Origin: JAJPKK01 sp963747835
GTDB taxonomy: Bacteria > Pseudomonadota > Alphaproteobacteria > Rhizobiales > Xanthobacteraceae
DNA: 64,000 nt
Direction: 5' to 3'
Assembly: GCA_963747835.1 (NCBI GenBank)
Contig: CAVVGO010000006.1
Coordinates: 1,612,001-1,676,000 of the forward strand
Position numbers and translations under genes: made by a program. Positions 53,927 through 63,914 of the stretch are shown piece by piece (within the stretch, counting starts at the first letter, position 1; each line of letters opens with the position of its first letter). The notes beneath the pieces were generated by a model. That model worked only from the letters and a program-made list of their open reading frames with translations, had not been told where the DNA came from and did not search any database.

Positions 53927-54811
53927 ATGGCATATACGGTTGCGATCATTGCACCGGGGGAAATGGGATCGGCGGTCGGAGCGCGGCTTGCCGAGCGCGG
54001 CGTGCGGGTCACGACCTCGCTCGCCGGCCGCTCCGGGGCGAGCGCGGCGCGCGCCGAGCGCGCCCGCATGGTGTCGGTTGCCGATGACGACGCCCTGGTG
54101 GGCGAGGCGGATTTCGTGTTGTCGATCGTGCCCCCCGGCGACGCGGTCGACCTTGCCCATCGCCTGCGACCCGTGCTTGCGCGCGCATCCAAAAAGCCGA
54201 TCTATGTCGACTGCAATGCAATCGCCCCCGCGACCGCCGTCGCGATCGGCACCGTGCTGGCGGACACCGGCTGCCGCTACGTGGACGGCGGCATCATTGG
54301 GCCGCCGCCGCCTCCGAATGCGACCCAGACCCGCATTTATGTGTCGGGCGAGGCGGCGCCCGAGGTGGCGCGTCTCAATGATTTCGGCGTCGCGTTCCGG
54401 CCGCTCGATGGTCTGATCGGGGCCGCGTCGGCCTTGAAGATGTCTTACGCCGGAATTACCAAGGGCCTGACAGCTGTCGGCGCCGCGATGACCCTCGGCG
54501 CGTCGCGGACCGGCTGCGCTCAGGCGCTCCACGAAGAACTTTCGCAAAGCCAACCCCACCTGCTCGCCTGGCTGAGCCGGCAGGTGCCGCGCATGTATCC
54601 CAAGGCCTATCGCTGGGTTGCCGAGATGGAAGAGATCGGTCATTTCCTCGGCGACGGCTCTCCGGGCGGCGACATGTACGAGGCGATCGCGCGGCTCTAC
54701 GAAGACTTTGCCGTGGCGGCAAAAAAACCGGACGCGCCCGAGGGCCTGATCGTGCCGCTGGAACGTTTCTATGGCGCGACCGACGACAGCCAGGCCCGCA
54801 AGCGCGCCTGA
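53927..54811 (+). CDS. NAD(P)-dependent beta-hydroxyacid dehydrogenase-like protein (DUF1932 C-terminus)
   Basis: 294 residues. The N-terminal Rossmann fold starts TVAIIAPGEMGSAVGARL, with the NAD-binding GxGxxG altered to APGEMG, followed by VLSIVPPGDAVDLAH and YVDCNAIAPATAVAIG. The C-terminal helical part matches DUF1932 (GITKGLTAVGAAMTLGASR). It belongs to 3-hydroxyisobutyrate dehydrogenase relatives. Start at 53927 has AGGG upstream; an ATG at 53918 is also possible. Four genes with catabolic flavour follow one another here. Confidence 0.83.
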   Translation: MAYTVAIIAPGEMGSAVGARLAERGVRVTTSLAGRSGASAARAERARMVSVADDDALVGEADFVLSIVPPGDAVDLAHRLRPVLARASKKPIYVDCNAIAPATAVAIGTVLADTGCRYVDGGIIGPPPPPNATQTRIYVSGEAAPEVARLNDFGVAFRPLDGLIGAASALKMSYAGITKGLTAVGAAMTLGASRTGCAQALHEELSQSQPHLLAWLSRQVPRMYPKAYRWVAEMEEIGHFLGDGSPGGDMYEAIARLYEDFAVAAKKPDAPEGLIVPLERFYGATDDSQARKRA

Positions 54812-54913
54812 GGAACGCCGGTGGGAATGGCGTTGCCGGCGCGCTATAGTGTGCTCGCGTCGCATTCGGCCACAATGGCCGGGCTTTTCAAGCGCGGCCG
54901 AACCGGGGGAAAC

Positions 54914-55678
54914 ATGATACGCCGTCTTGCGTCAATGCTTGCTGTTGCCGCTGCTCTGTTTGTTGCACCGGCGGGTGCCGCCGACCTCAAGGTGATTTCC
55001 GCCGGCGCGGTGCGCGGACTGATCGCCCAGATCATCGACGACTATTCGCGCCAGACCGGCCAGAAATTCGACTTCACCATCGGCACAACCGGCCAGCTCC
55101 GCAACATTATTGCGTCGGGCCAGCCGGCCGACCTCATCATCGTATCGACCACCTTGATGGAAGAGTTGGAGAAGACCGGCAAGCTCACGCCCAACAGCCG
55201 CGCCGATCTCGGGCGCGTCGGAATCGGCGTTACCATCCGGGACAATGCGGCCGCGCTCGACATCGCGACGCCTGACGCCTTGAAGAAGGCTCTGATCGAG
55301 GCCCGCTCGGTCGCCTACACAAATCCGGCGGAGGGTGGCACCTCGGGAATTTATTTCGCAGGCCTGACCGACCGCCTCGGCATCGGCGACGCCATCCGGA
55401 AGAAGGCGATGTTGACCCGCGGCGGCCGCGAAGCCGCGATCGAGGTGGCGGAAGGCCGCGCCGACATGGCTATCGTATTTGTCAGCGAGGCCGCTGCCGT
55501 AAAGGGCGTGAAGCTCGCGGGCGCGCTGCCGGAATCGTTGCAGGACTATTCGGCGTATGCTGCGGCGATTCCGGCCAGCAGCACGGATGCCGCCGCGGCG
55601 CGCGCCTTCATCGCGGCGCTCGCGTCGCCGGCGATGGCGCAGCGCTGGCGGGCAAACGGATTCGAACCGCCGAAGTAA
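54914..55678 (+). CDS. ModA-like periplasmic binding protein (orphan)
   Basis: 254 residues from ATG 54914 behind GGGGGAAAC. A signal peptide ends at GAA, then DLKVISAGAVRGLIAQIIDD begins a molybdate-type class II binding fold (SBP_bac_11), with GSGxxG replaced by TIGTTGQLRNIIASGQPADL. No modB or modC gene is nearby, so it either uses a remote transporter or is not for molybdate. Start chosen over 54821 because it leads directly into the signal peptide. Confidence 0.82.
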   Translation: MIRRLASMLAVAAALFVAPAGAADLKVISAGAVRGLIAQIIDDYSRQTGQKFDFTIGTTGQLRNIIASGQPADLIIVSTTLMEELEKTGKLTPNSRADLGRVGIGVTIRDNAAALDIATPDALKKALIEARSVAYTNPAEGGTSGIYFAGLTDRLGIGDAIRKKAMLTRGGREAAIEVAEGRADMAIVFVSEAAAVKGVKLAGALPESLQDYSAYAAAIPASSTDAAAARAFIAALASPAMAQRWRANGFEPPK

Positions 55679-55725
55679 ATTCTCGATAAAGGCGGCATTC
55701 CATAACCGTCACAACGGAGGACTCC

Positions 55726-57082
55726 ATGTGTTCGCAAAGTAAAATGTTTGTCGTATCGGTGGCAGTGTTGGCGGCTCTGGCAAGCGCGCCCGTGCGATCC
55801 CAGGAAGCGCGGCCCCCGGAACCCGGAAAATTTCGCGCGCCGCCAAATCAGGTGATCGCCATTCGGGCGGGGCGGATGTTCGACGCGCGCTTGGGCGCGA
55901 TGGTTACAAATCAAGTGGTGCTAATCCGGGGCGACAAGATCGCCGACGTCGGCGGCGCGGTGGAAATTCCTGCCGGCGCCACAGTGATCGACCTTGGTTC
56001 GGCGACCGTGATGCCTGGCATGATCGACACCCACGTGCACGTGGTCACTGGCGGCATTACGCCGGCGCAGCGGGCGTTCATTGCGTACGCCAATGCCCAG
56101 ACCGATCTGGAGGCCGGCTTCACGACCGTGCTGGACATGGATTCGCGCGGCGGCTTCAACACTGTCGATCTGCGTGACGCCATCAACGCCGGCCTGCTGC
56201 AGGGGCCGCGCATGCAGGTCGTCGGCCAATCCATCAACCAGCGCGCCACCAACTATTACCCGGACTCCCAGTCCGTCCGGTTCTACGAAGGCTTCACGGA
56301 GAACAAGAACACCAACTCGCCATGGCTGGCACGCGCCGCGGTACGTGAGAACAAGCTGCATGGCGTCGATTACATCAAGATTTATACAACTCAAGATTTC
56401 GCCGGCACGGTTCACATGTGGAAGCCGGATGCGACGCTGGTCAACAGTCCCTCCCTGACCTACGAGGAAGTCCAGGCCATCGTCGACGAAGTTCCACCGG
56501 CTTGGCCTGAAGGTGGCGTGCCATGCCTATGGCGGCGAAGGGATGGACAGCTGCATCAACGCCGGCGTCGACGCTCCCAACCACCTGCTGGAGCTCGCCG
56601 AGCCGGGCATCAAAGTCCTGCTGGCGAAGAAGCTGCCCTATGTGCCGACCGTCGATGACCTCCTCGCCCTCGAGGCCCCCGATTTGCGGGACACCGGCGG
56701 CCGTAATTCGCGCTTGCGCCTCCTCGAAACGGCGTTCCGGCGCGCGCTTGCGGCGGGCGTTCCGATCGTGTTCGGCAGCGGCGCCACATCCGCCGCGATC
56801 CCCCATGGCAAGCAAGGCAACCAGTTCGCGATCTTCGTGAAATGGGGCATGACCCCGACCCAGGCGCTGCAAACCGCCTATCTGCCGGCCGCCGAGATGC
56901 TGAATTACCATTGGGAAAACGAGATCGGCAGCATCGAAAAAGGCAAGTTCGCCGACATCATCGCGGTCGCCGGCGATCCGGTTGCCAACATCACCGAGAT
57001 GGAGCGCGTGAAGTTCGTCATGAAGGGCGGCATGGTGGTGCGAAGCGACCTTGGCTCCGGAACCGGTTCGCGCGCCCCTTAG
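55726..57082 (+). pseudogene. amidohydrolase family protein, one frameshift
   Basis: Two frames form one amidohydrolase of about 450 residues. The first (55726 to about 56491) has a signal peptide, the metal-binding DTHVHVVTGG and DYIKIYTTQDFAG, and stops being family-like at IVDEV. The second resumes with LKVACHAYGGEGMDSCINAG, then YVPTVDDLL and the C-terminal KGKFADIIAVAGDPVANITE. One extra base near 56491-56494 accounts for the shift. Imidazolonepropionase-related exported hydrolases (Xaa-Pro dipeptidase-like) have this layout. It could be a sequencing error or a broken gene. Confidence 0.82.
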
Positions 57083-57119
57083 CCACGCGTGGAGATTGCT
57101 ATTTCGTCGGCGGCGCGCC

Positions 57120-57473
57120 TCAGGGCGCGTTGCGCCTGCGTCGGGCCAACTGAGCGACGACGTAAAAGCCAATCCACCCCAGCAGCACTGGCGTCACCGA
57201 GAATTTCACGATCTTCAGCGCCAGTGCTTCGTGGTCCCGCGGCAGCCGATCGCAGGCGACGTCCTTGTAGGCGCATAAGAGGTTGACCCCGACAGCGCCG
57301 ACCTGCGCACAATCGGGGATCGATCGCGCATCCGCCTGCATGCGCAGGCAGAGGCGTGTTTCGTGCCGGGTCTTGATCGCCTGCTCGCGGCTGAAAAACG
57401 CGATCGATCCGACCAGCCAGATCGCCGCAATCGCGATCGCAACCCACTGCGGACGCGTGATGTCGTTCAGCAT
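57120..57473 (-). CDS. small two-helix membrane protein, unknown
   Basis: 117 residues from ATG 57473. Two predicted membrane helices (WVAIAIAAIWLVGSIAFFSR and TPVLLGWIGFYVVAQLA) flank a loop with four cysteines (TRLCLRM, IPDCAQV, LLCAYKD, VACDRL), which suggests disulfides in a periplasmic loop. I recognise no family. It is convergent with the amidohydrolase and lies upstream of bluB by 232 bp on the same strand. Confidence 0.6.
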   Translation of the reverse strand: MLNDITRPQWVAIAIAAIWLVGSIAFFSREQAIKTRHETRLCLRMQADARSIPDCAQVGAVGVNLLCAYKDVACDRLPRDHEALALKIVKFSVTPVLLGWIGFYVVAQLARRRRNAP

Positions 57474-57704
57474 GAAATCAACGACGCGCGAGCGCTCCCC
57501 GCGCGTGGTTCCAGCTCAATCATTATGTTCGCCCCCGAAAGTGCGGAGTCTATACGCGATCGAACCGCCGTGAAAGTAGCCGGCGCAACCACGCGGTCCG
57601 GTCGCACGCGACCTACCGGCGATAATAAACGCTCTCGGCTGCATGCCGTGGAAGTCAGGCCAGGGCGGTTCGAGCCCGCTGCCGGCGGTTCCGTTCGATG
57701 TGCT

Positions 57705-58355
57705 TCAACGCCGCAGCACAAAGGCATCCGGGTCGCGCCGCTCTTCCCATCCGACCCGTTCAAGTTCCGGCCGGTCGCTTTCCGCCGTCGGATAGCCGAC
57801 GCAGAAATAGCCGATAAAGCGCCAGGACTCCGGCACATCGAGGATCCCGTTCATGTTGGCGGGATCGAGGATCGATACCCAGCCCATGCCGATGCCTTCG
57901 GCGCGCGCCGTGAGCCACATCATGGAAACCGCCGTCACGGCGGAATATTCCGCCATCTCCGGCATGGTCCGGCGCCCGAGGCCATGTCCGACCGTGGTGG
58001 CGCGGTCGGCGAATACGGCGAATTGGCACGGTGCTTCTTCAAGGCCCGCCAATTTCAGCGCCGCGTATTTGGCGGCGCGTTCACCCGAATAGGATTTGAG
58101 CGCATCGGCATTGCTGACCTTGAACTCCGACCGCACAGTGTCTCGGCGGGCCGGATCGTCGACCACGACGAACCGCCACGGCTGGCTGAGGCCGACCGAA
58201 GGTGCGAGGCACGCGACGTCGATCAGGCGTTCGAGCGTGCCGGGCGGCAGCGGGTCGGTGCGAAACTGGCGGACGTCGCGGCGCCATGCGAACAGGTCAC
58301 GCAGGCGCAGCCGGAAGGTTTCGTCGAAAGGCGGCTTCATGACGGGGTGATTCAC
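57705..58355 (-). CDS. bluB: 5,6-dimethylbenzimidazole synthase BluB
   Basis: 216 residues from a GTG at 58355 that overlaps the cobS stop (GTGA). Nitroreductase fold with RRDVRQFRTDPLP near the N-terminus, LAPSVGLSQPWRFVVVDDP, and EGIGMGWVSILDPANMNGIL in the C-terminal part. BluB turns reduced FMN into the lower ligand of vitamin B12. Gene order cobS-bluB on one transcript fits lower-ligand assembly. Confidence 0.92.
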   Translation of the reverse strand: MNHPVMKPPFDETFRLRLRDLFAWRRDVRQFRTDPLPPGTLERLIDVACLAPSVGLSQPWRFVVVDDPARRDTVRSEFKVSNADALKSYSGERAAKYAALKLAGLEEAPCQFAVFADRATTVGHGLGRRTMPEMAEYSAVTAVSMMWLTARAEGIGMGWVSILDPANMNGILDVPESWRFIGYFCVGYPTAESDRPELERVGWEERRDPDAFVLRR

Positions 58356-59122
58356 GGCAGCACCTTGGGGAGCGTCGCGGCGGCTAACAGAATGACGATC
58401 TCGTTGACTTGTTCCACTGCACCCAACACATCGCCGGTCTGGCCGTCGATCTGGCGCAGGCAAAGCCACGCCATCACGCCGCTGGACGCCGCGACAACAA
58501 CCAGAGCGACGATGCCGGTCACTGGGCCGAGGATGAACCAGAGCGCCGCCGCGCCCAGCACAGCCGCCGCAGCGGCAGCTTGCAGTGGCGGCCGGCCGGC
58601 ATCGGTTGAAAGGCCATCGGGGCGGGCAGCCGGGATCAGCCGCATGAACGGCGGCAATGCGGCGCGCGCCGCCACGTGCGCCGCGACGAGTGAAACCGCG
58701 ACGGCGGCCGGCCGCGCGATGGCGGCAAGCGCACTCCAGCGCAGCAGCAGCGACAGCCCCAGCGCGCAGGCCCCGTAGGTGCCGAGCCGGCTGTCACGCA
58801 TGATGGCGAGCTTGCTGGCGCGGTCCTGGCCGCCGCCGAACCCGTCGGCCGCGTCGGCAAGTCCATCCTCGTGGAGGCAACCGGTGGCCGCGACCGTGGC
58901 GGCGAGCGCAAGCGCGGCAGCCGGCGCGGGCGACAGCCCGATTGAATACGCGGTCCAGTAGACGATAGCGCCGATGCCGCCGACGACGGCGCCGGCGAGC
59001 GGAAAGGCCCAACTCGCGCGCGCAATGTCGCCGCTCCCGATCGGCGCCGCATGGAAAAGCGGCACGCGGGTGCAGAACAGAATGCCGATCTTGAGATCGG
59101 TGACGAGGCTTTGCGGCGTCAT
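58352..59122 (-). CDS. cobS: cobalamin synthase CobS (adenosylcobinamide-GDP ribazoletransferase)
   Basis: 256 residues, about six membrane helices, with the Mg-binding motif HEDGLADAADGFGGG in the cytoplasmic loop and KLAIMRDSRLGTYG. It joins alpha-ribazole to adenosylcobinamide-GDP. The symbol follows the CobS/CobV naming used for the ribazoletransferase, not the cobaltochelatase subunit. It is divergent from cobT. Confidence 0.93.
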   Translation of the reverse strand: MTPQSLVTDLKIGILFCTRVPLFHAAPIGSGDIARASWAFPLAGAVVGGIGAIVYWTAYSIGLSPAPAAALALAATVAATGCLHEDGLADAADGFGGGQDRASKLAIMRDSRLGTYGACALGLSLLLRWSALAAIARPAAVAVSLVAAHVAARAALPPFMRLIPAARPDGLSTDAGRPPLQAAAAAAVLGAAALWFILGPVTGIVALVVVAASSGVMAWLCLRQIDGQTGDVLGAVEQVNEIVILLAAATLPKVLP

Positions 59123-59235
59123 CTGCGCTCCCCGACGGGCCGGCCTAGGCTCGGTCCGTTCGAATTTGCTAGACAGGCGCGAGCGCGGTCGTTTTCTGCA
59201 CTAGCGACCGACCTGCCGCGCAAGGACATCCTGCC

Positions 59236-60252
59236 ATGACGAGTTTTGCATCCTTTGCCGACTTGCGCGCGGCGTGTTCCGATCTCCCGGCCGCCGACGA
59301 GACTGCTGCCGTCGCCGCCGCAAACCGCGACGCCCGCCTCACCAAGCCGCCCCGGAGCCTCGGGCGGCTGGAAGAACTGGTGTTGTGGCTCGCCCGCTGG
59401 CAGGGGCGCAATCCGCCGCGGCTCGATCGCATCGACGTGCTGGTGTTTGCCGGCAATCACGGCGTGGTGGCGCAGGGCGTGTCGGCGTTTCCGGCTGCCG
59501 TCACGGTTCAAATGGTGGCGAATTTCGCCGCCGGCGGCGCCGCCGTCAATCAGCTCAGCCGGACCGCCGGGGCGAGCCTGCGCGTCATTCCGCTGGCGCT
59601 CGACCAGCCGACCGCGGACTTCACCGCGGCGCCTGCGATGGACGAGGCCGCATTCCTGGCCGCCGTCGCAATCGGCTACCATGCCGTCGCGGCCGGGACC
59701 GACCTGGTTTGCCTCGGCGAAATGGGCATCGGCAACACCACGGCGGCGGCCGCCATCGCGGCGGCACTGTTCGGCGGCGGTGGTGTGCGCTGGGCCGGTC
59801 GCGGCACCGGGATCGACGATGGCGGTCTCGCGCGCAAACGTGCCGCGATCGACACAGCGCTCGCTCGTCACGCCGGCGTGTTGGACGATCCGCTGCGGGT
59901 CGCGGCAGCGCTCGGCGGCCGCGAGCTTGCGGCGCTGCTCGGCGCTGCGCTCGCGGCGCGCCGCCAGCGCATTCCGATGCTGATCGACGGATTCGTCTGC
60001 ACCGCCGCGCTCGCGCCGCTCGCGAAGCTCAAGGCCGACGGGCTCGCTCACGGTGTCGCCGGCCACGTATCGGCCGAAGCCGGACACCGGGCACTACTCG
60101 ACGAGCTCGGCCTCAAGCCGCTGATTGATCTCGACATGCGGCTCGGCGAGGCGTCGGGTGCTGCGGTCGCGGCGCTGATCCTGCGGGCCGCGCTCGCCTG
60201 CCACACCGGCATGGCGACTTTCGCGGAGGCGGGCGTGTCGGACAAGCTGTAG
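59236..60252 (+). CDS. cobT: nicotinate-nucleotide--dimethylbenzimidazole phosphoribosyltransferase
   Basis: 338 residues. Key regions: KPPRSLGRLEELVLWLA, VLVFAGNHGVVAQGVSAFP, LGEMGIGNTTAAAAIAAALF, and the C-terminal MRLGEASGAAVAALIL with the catalytic Glu. It activates the DMB made by BluB for CobS. Convergent with cobB, with no spacing between stops. Confidence 0.94.
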   Translation: MTSFASFADLRAACSDLPAADETAAVAAANRDARLTKPPRSLGRLEELVLWLARWQGRNPPRLDRIDVLVFAGNHGVVAQGVSAFPAAVTVQMVANFAAGGAAVNQLSRTAGASLRVIPLALDQPTADFTAAPAMDEAAFLAAVAIGYHAVAAGTDLVCLGEMGIGNTTAAAAIAAALFGGGGVRWAGRGTGIDDGGLARKRAAIDTALARHAGVLDDPLRVAAALGGRELAALLGAALAARRQRIPMLIDGFVCTAALAPLAKLKADGLAHGVAGHVSAEAGHRALLDELGLKPLIDLDMRLGEASGAAVAALILRAALACHTGMATFAEAGVSDKL

Positions 60253-61577
60253 TCAATCATCGCAGCCGCCAGTCGCGATGGCATGAAAGAACGTGCCAGT
60301 GACATGGCCGCGCCGGCCGCCGGCGTTGCCGAGCGAACGCCCCTGCGCGTCGGCGAGTTCCGCGAAGCTTGCGTCATGCCCGGGCGCGATCAGCGTCGCG
60401 TAATGGAATTCGTGGCCACGGATGGTGGTGCCGGCCGAGCCCAGCGGACCGTCGTCGGAGAGCCGCGCACTGCGATAGCCGAGATGGAGCTTGCGCTGCG
60501 CGAAACTCGTGGCGTGGCCGAGCAGCCCGGTCATCTGATGGTGGGTGCCGGCCGCATCTTCGAGCCCCTGGCCCAGCACCATGTAGCCGCCGCACTCGCC
60601 GTGGACCGGGCGGGTTTCGGCGAACTGCCGCAATCCGTCGCGAAACCTGTGCGCGCCGGCGAGCGCGTCGGCATGCAGCTCCGGATAGCCGCCGGGCAAC
60701 CAACAGGCATCGCAATCCGGGGAGGTGGTTCGTCCGCGAGCGGCGAGAATGGCACAACCTCGGCGCCGGCGCGGCGCCACCCTGCCAGCAGGTGCGGATA
60801 CACGAAGGTGAAGGCGGCGTCGACGGCGAGCGCGATGCGTTGGCCCGGCGGCGGTAGTGCCACCATTGGCTCGGATGGCGCGACCGTCACCGGCACGGCC
60901 GCCGCCATGATGGCGTTGAGATCGAGATGGCGTTCCGCCGTCGCGGCGAGACGGTCGAGGCGGACGACGAGGTCGTCGTGCTCTGTCGCTTGCACGAGGC
61001 CGAGGTGACGCTCCGGCACGGCGAGCATAGCGTCACGCGGCACCGCACCGAACACTGGCATGCCGAGCGCCGCAATGGCGTCCGCGACCAGAACACGGTG
61101 GCGCTCGCTGCCGATCCGGTTGAGAACCACGCCTGCAATGTGTACGGCCTTGTCATGGGCGGCGAGGCCGCGCACCACCGCGGCCGCGGTCTGCGACTGC
61201 CCGGCGACGTCGAGCACCAGCAGCACCGGCAGGCGGAAGCGCGCCGCGAGATCGGCCGTGGTGCCGCCGCGGCCAGCGGGTCCCGGCACGCCATCGAACA
61301 GGCCCATGACGCCCTCGATGACGAGGACATCCGCGCTGCCGGCGGCTTCGCCCGCCAGCGCGTCGAGCAGCCCCGGCGGCATCGCCCAGCTATCCAGATT
61401 GATGCTCGCGGCGCCGGTCGCGGCGGCATGGAAACCCGCATCGATGTAATCGGGACCGGCCTTGGCGGCGCGCACCGCAATGCCGCGCCGTTTGAGGGCG
61501 GCGAGCAGACCGAGCGTCACCGTGGTCTTGCCCGACCCGGATCGGGGCGCCGCCACCACGAGGCCGCGGGCCGTCAC
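60253..61577 (-). pseudogene. cobB: cobyrinate a,c-diamide synthase CobB, frameshift in a G run
   Basis: Complete two-domain CobB except for a missing base. The N-terminal half, from GTG 61577, has the P-loop APRSGSGKTTVTLGLL. After the DEPP codons it loses the frame, and the C-terminal GATase (CWLPGGYPELHADALA, catalytic Cys in HGECGGYMVLGQG) continues in another frame. Adding one base to the four-base homopolymer at 60719-60722 restores the whole ORF. CobB amidates two side chains of the corrin ring. A homopolymer indel is the commonest sequencing error, so the gene is probably intact in life. Confidence 0.85.
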
Positions 61578-61648
61578 CGTGGACCTCGTAGCTGCGGCCG
61601 CGGCGTTCCATCGTGACGGAACCGTGCCGGCGCACTATAGGCAACGTC

Positions 61649-62798
61649 ATGAGCTTCGATGATGACCCGGCACGTCGCCCACACGATCGACCGTTGCGGC
61701 GAGGCTGGACCACCGGCGCTTGCGCGGCGGCGGCTGCGAAGGCCGCCTATACGGCGCTGTTGACAGGCGAATTTCCCGATCCGGTCGAGATCACGCTGCC
61801 GCGCGGCGAGCGCCCGTCCTTTGCACTGGCCGTCACGCGGCGTGATCAAGGCCTCGGCAGCCGCCGGCATCGTCAAGGACGCCGGCGACGATCCGGACGT
61901 GACCCACGGCGCCGTGGTGCGCGCCACCGTGCGGGCCGGTGCGCCGGGCGCAGGCGTTACGTTCCGGGCCGGCGCGGGCGTCGGCACGGTAACACGCCCG
62001 GGCCTGCCGATTCAGCCCGGCGAGCCCGCCATCAATCCGGTGCCGCGGCGCATGATCGCCGCCGCCATCGCCGAGGTCGCGGCAACGCACTTCGGCAGCG
62101 GCGACGTCGAGGTCGAGATCGGAATCGATGACGGCGAACGGCTGGCCGAGCGGACGCTCAACGGGCGGCTTGGTATCGTGGGTGGCCTGTCGATCCTCGG
62201 CACCACCGGCATCGTGGTGCCGTATTCGTGCTCGGCCTGGATCCATTCGATCCATCGCGGCATCGACGTCGCGCGCGCGGCCGGTGTCGCCCATATCGCC
62301 GGCGCCACTGGCTCGAATTCGGAAGCCGCCGTGCAGAGACTTCATGGCTTGCCCGACGTTGCCCTGATCGACATGGGCGACTTCGTCGGCGGCATGCTCA
62401 AATATTTGCGCCGCCATCCGGTGCCGTCCGTAACCATCGCGGGCGGCGTCGCCAAACTCGCGAAGCTTGCCCAGGGCTTGCTCGACTTGCATTCGCGGCG
62501 CGGCGCGGTCGATCTTGCTGCACTGGCCGTCCTCGCGAAGTCGGCCGGCGGCTCGGACGCGCTCGCCGAGCGCATCGTCCGATCCAACACCGCGGCGGAA
62601 GCCTTCGGGCATGCGGCGGCGGGAGGCGTCGCGCTCGGCGATCACGTGGCGCGCGCCGCCAGGGAGACGGCGCAGCGCGTCGTCGAAGGGAGCGGCATTG
62701 CGGTCGAGATCGTGCTGTTCGACCGCGACGCGCATCTCGTTGGGCGAGCGCCGTTCGGGCCGCATCATGACGACACTCCGCCGCGAAACCTGCGGTGA
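61649..62798 (+). pseudogene. cbiD: cobalt-precorrin-5B C1-methyltransferase CbiD, one frameshift
   Basis: The first part starts MSFDDDPARRPHDRPLRRGW (TTGACAAAAAKAA) from 61649, and the remainder in another frame from about 61840 carries VKDAGDDPDVTHGA, FRAGAGVGTVTRPGLPIQPG and the SAM-related GSNSEAAVQ. A one-base change near 61840 joins them into about 380 residues. CbiD belongs to the early-cobalt (anaerobic-type) branch, whereas cobM, cobE and cobL nearby are named for the aerobic route; such mixtures are known in Rhizobiales. Divergent from cobB, convergent with and overlapping cobM. Confidence 0.83.
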
Positions 62799-63531
62799 TA
62801 GCCGGGATCGTAGAGCGCGCTATCGCGGAAATCCTTCGCCGCCAACGCACGGCCGACCAACACCAGCGCGGTGCGCTCGATGGGGCTTTCCGCCGCGCGC
62901 GCCGCAATGTCGCCGAGCGTGCCGCGCAGCATCCGCTCGTCCGGCCAACTCGCCCGCACCACGATGGCGGCCGGACAATCGGCGCCGTAGAACGGGCGTC
63001 AGCTCCGCAACGATTTTTTCCAGCGACGTCGATGGCCAGATGGATCGCGAGCGTCGCGCCGGTCGCGGCAAACCCCGCAAGCTTTTCTCCCGCCGGCATC
63101 GCGGAGGCGCGTCCCGGCATGCGGGTGAGCACGACGCTCTGCGCCAGTTCGGGCACCGTCAATTCGCAATCGCAGTGCGGCGGCGGCGGCCGCGAAGGCC
63201 GGCACGCCGGGGGTGAGCGTGAACGCGATGCCGTGTCGTTCGAGCCGGCGCAACTGCTCGGCGAGCGCGCTGTAGATCGAAAGATCGCCGGAATGCAGCC
63301 GCGCCACGTCATGGCCGGCCTTGTGCGCCGGCACGAACTCAGCCTCGATCTCGTCGAGCGTCAACGGCGCGGTGTCGACGATGCGGGCGCCGTCCGGGCA
63401 GTACCCAGAAGCTCGCGCGGCACAATCGAGCCGGCATAAAGGCACACCGGGCACCGGGCGATGAGATAGCGGCCGCGCACCGTGATGAGATCGGCCGCGC
63501 CCGGCCCGGCGCCGATGAAATGCACCGTCAT
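62765..63531 (-). pseudogene. cobM: precorrin-4 C11-methyltransferase CobM, several frameshifts
   Basis: The start (63531) gives MTVHFIGAGPGAADLITVRG, a classic tetrapyrrole methylase opening, and the frame is lost in a G run near 63404. YCPDGARIVDTAPLTLDEIE, GHDVARLHSGDLSIYSALAE and ERHGIAFTLTPGVPAFAAAA follow in a second frame, a further shift near 63168 leads to ELTVPELAQSVVLTRMPGRA, and two more near 63035 and 62990 to ALYDPGYHRRF at 62765. Assembled, the protein is a normal CobM of about 255 residues. Coupled to cobE by an ATGA overlap. Its last 34 bp overlap the convergent cbiD. Confidence 0.82.
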
Positions 63532-63914
63532 GACACCTCTCCGCTATCGGCCAAGGCGCAGGTCGCCGGCCCAACCGCAATGCGCGGCGCGAGCAGGCGC
63601 GCATTCGGGCCGCCGGCCGCAAGCGCGGCGGCTTCGGCCACGGATGGCACTCCGGCCACCGCGGCGACGCGGGTGGAATTTGTTGTCGTGCGGACGCCTG
63701 CGGCTTCGAGGTCGTGCTGTGCAACCACCACAAGGGGCACACCGACGGCGATGGCCGCCGCCGCGATGCCGGGTTCGTTGCGCTTGCGCTCCGCTGTGGC
63801 GACAAGCGCAAGCGCCGTGGCGGGAAGGCCGGCACCGGCGAGCGCCGCCGCAATCGCCGCCGCGACGTCGGCGGCCTGTGCGCCCTTGCGGCAACCGACG
63901 CCCGCCACGATCAT
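63528..63914 (-). CDS. cobE: cobalamin biosynthesis protein CobE
   Basis: 128 residues from ATG 63914, which overlaps the cobL stop. The sequence opens MIVAGVGCRKGAQAADVAAA and has AERKRNEPGIAAAAIAVGVP, typical of the CobE/CbiG C-terminal domain. It is thought to assist ring contraction and acetaldehyde release in B12 synthesis. Its stop overlaps cobM (ATGA at 63528-63531). Confidence 0.88.
   Translation of the reverse strand: MIVAGVGCRKGAQAADVAAAIAAALAGAGLPATALALVATAERKRNEPGIAAAAIAVGVPLVVVAQHDLEAAGVRTTTNSTRVAAVAGVPSVAEAAALAAGGPNARLLAPRIAVGPATCALADSGEVS

Noticed and set aside
59123..59235. Cobalamin riboswitch between cobS and cobT
   Set aside because: The gap is only 113 bp and I found no B12-box-like sequence in it.
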